Shown here piece by piece: positions 5,097 through 5,721 of a DNA stretch of 5,721 bases. A program made the translations under genes and the position numbers. Origin of the DNA: Gammaproteobacteria bacterium (lineage in GTDB: Bacteria; Pseudomonadota; Gammaproteobacteria; Pseudomonadales; Azotimanducaceae); assembly GCA_009840715.1 (NCBI GenBank), contig VXNE01000185.1:4619-10339 (forward strand), read 5' to 3'. The notes under the pieces are model-generated. The model was not told where the DNA came from, did not search any database, and was given only the letters and a program-made list of their open reading frames with translations. Within the stretch, counting starts at the first letter, position 1; each line of letters starts with the position of its first letter.

Positions 5097-5721
5097 TCAG
5101 GCGGCCCTGCTGTGCTCGATCGCCGAGATCAGGCGATCCTGCCAGACGCCCTCGCTGCCGATGTTTACGGACAGGAGTTTGGCCCGGCGATAGTGGAACT
5201 GGCAATCGAACTCCCAGGTGAAGCCCATCCCGCCGTGGGTCTGGATGTTCTCCTTCGACGCGAAGTAGTAGGCCTGGATGCCGGCCACCCGGGCCGTCGC
5301 CGCTGCCATGGGCAGTTCCGGCGCATCGGTGGAGAGGGCCCAGGCGCCGTAGTAGCAGTTCGAGCGGGCCAGCGTGTTCTTCACGTAGATGTTCGCCAGC
5401 TTGTGCTTGATGGCCTGGTGTCCGGCGATCGGACGGCCGAAGGTGTAACGCTCCATCGCGTACGCCTTGGCCTGCTCGAGGGCGGCGTTGGAACCGCCGA
5501 CCTGCTCCCATGCAAATAGCACGGCGGCGCGGTCCAGCAGGCGTTGCGTCAGCGCCCAGCCCTCGCCGTCGGCGCCGAGCGGCTCCGCCTCGGCGCCGTC
5601 GAAGTCGATCTTCGCGTGCGAGCGCGTGGGGTCCAGCGTTTCGACGGTGCGGCGCGCGACTCCGCCCCCGTCGAGGGGGCCCAGGCAAAGGCTCGCGCCG
5701 TCACCGGCATCGCTGCCGGCC
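5097..5721 (-). CDS. Acyl-CoA dehydrogenase, partner subunit, 5' partial
   Basis: The last 207 residues of a second acyl-CoA dehydrogenase. The frame is open through the window edge, so roughly 130-190 N-terminal residues are missing, and the GTG at 5522 is internal. In visible numbering: the end of the middle beta domain (1-50), GWALTQRLLDRAAVLFAWEQ on the first C-terminal helix (54-73), the family motif ERYTFGRPIAGHQAIKHKLA (90-109), and IQTHGGMGFTWEFD with YRRAKLL (159-172, 177-183). The usual catalytic glutamate seems absent from both known sites: Asp63 sits at the isovaleryl-type position, and the medium-chain-type position falls in SVNIGSEG at or near Ile187. This suggests a structural or non-canonical subunit that pairs with the downstream 403-aa dehydrogenase, with which it shares an operon. 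The substrate is unknown. The stop is TGA at 5097-5099. Confidence 0.9.
   Translation of the reverse strand, partial: AGSDAGDGASLCLGPLDGGGVARRTVETLDPTRSHAKIDFDGAEAEPLGADGEGWALTQRLLDRAAVLFAWEQVGGSNAALEQAKAYAMERYTFGRPIAGHQAIKHKLANIYVKNTLARSNCYYGAWALSTDAPELPMAAATARVAGIQAYYFASKENIQTHGGMGFTWEFDCQFHYRRAKLLSVNIGSEGVWQDRLISAIEHSRAA

Noticed and set aside
3848..5221. Plus-strand open frame of 457 codons opposite the acyl-CoA dehydrogenases
   Set aside because: It is an antisense shadow spanning two real genes and the gap between them. It has no domain-like sequence and no ribosome binding site fitting a real start.

Overview
The window comes from a strongly G+C-rich bacterium: third codon positions are mostly G or C, and long antisense shadow frames lie across every gene. 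It cannot be placed in a phylum from sequence alone. A single-chain acyl-CoA carboxylase, a paired acyl-CoA dehydrogenase operon and a stand-alone DUF234-type ATPase together fit an uncultured soil, sediment or marine lineage (for example Acidobacteriota, Myxococcota/Desulfobacterota relatives or Actinomycetota). That placement is inference.

Layout. (1) Positions 2-2200, plus strand: the C-terminal two thirds of a fused biotin-dependent acyl-CoA carboxylase (end of biotin carboxylase, then BCCP, then carboxyltransferase); its 5' end is outside the window. (2) Positions 2201-2277: a short intergenic region with a G+C-rich hairpin and then an unusually A+T-rich element. That element carries a perfect 9-bp inverted repeat and a -10-like hexamer that abuts the next start codon, so the next gene probably has a leaderless transcript. 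(3) Positions 2278-3804, plus strand: one AAA-type ATPase gene of the ATPase_2/DUF234 family. It is split by a 123-bp in-frame, G-rich segment (G9-T-G20 inside) that introduces one TAG stop. The N-terminal P-loop half (2278-2955) and the C-terminal winged-helix/DUF234 half (homology from about 3034, first start codon 3124) remain in the same frame. The segment looks like either an assembly/sequencing artefact or a genuine disruption. (4) Positions 3805-3853: a short convergent intergenic region with a 7-bp hairpin. (5) Positions 5721-3854, minus strand: two acyl-CoA dehydrogenase genes in tandem, 31 bp apart. The upstream one is cut by the window edge; the downstream one is complete (403 aa).

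How the genes relate. The carboxylase and the dehydrogenase pair both act on acyl-CoA thioesters (carboxylation and alpha,beta-dehydrogenation) and suit a fatty-acid, sterol or branched-acid catabolic neighbourhood. The two dehydrogenases probably form one heteromeric enzyme: the 403-aa protein keeps a candidate catalytic glutamate on the helix used by isovaleryl-CoA dehydrogenase, and its partner appears to lack one. The ATPase has no evident metabolic link. It carries its own A+T-rich promoter and sits as a separate unit between the two metabolic transcription units. No RNA gene, CRISPR array, insertion sequence or stretch over 300 bases without coding homology was seen.
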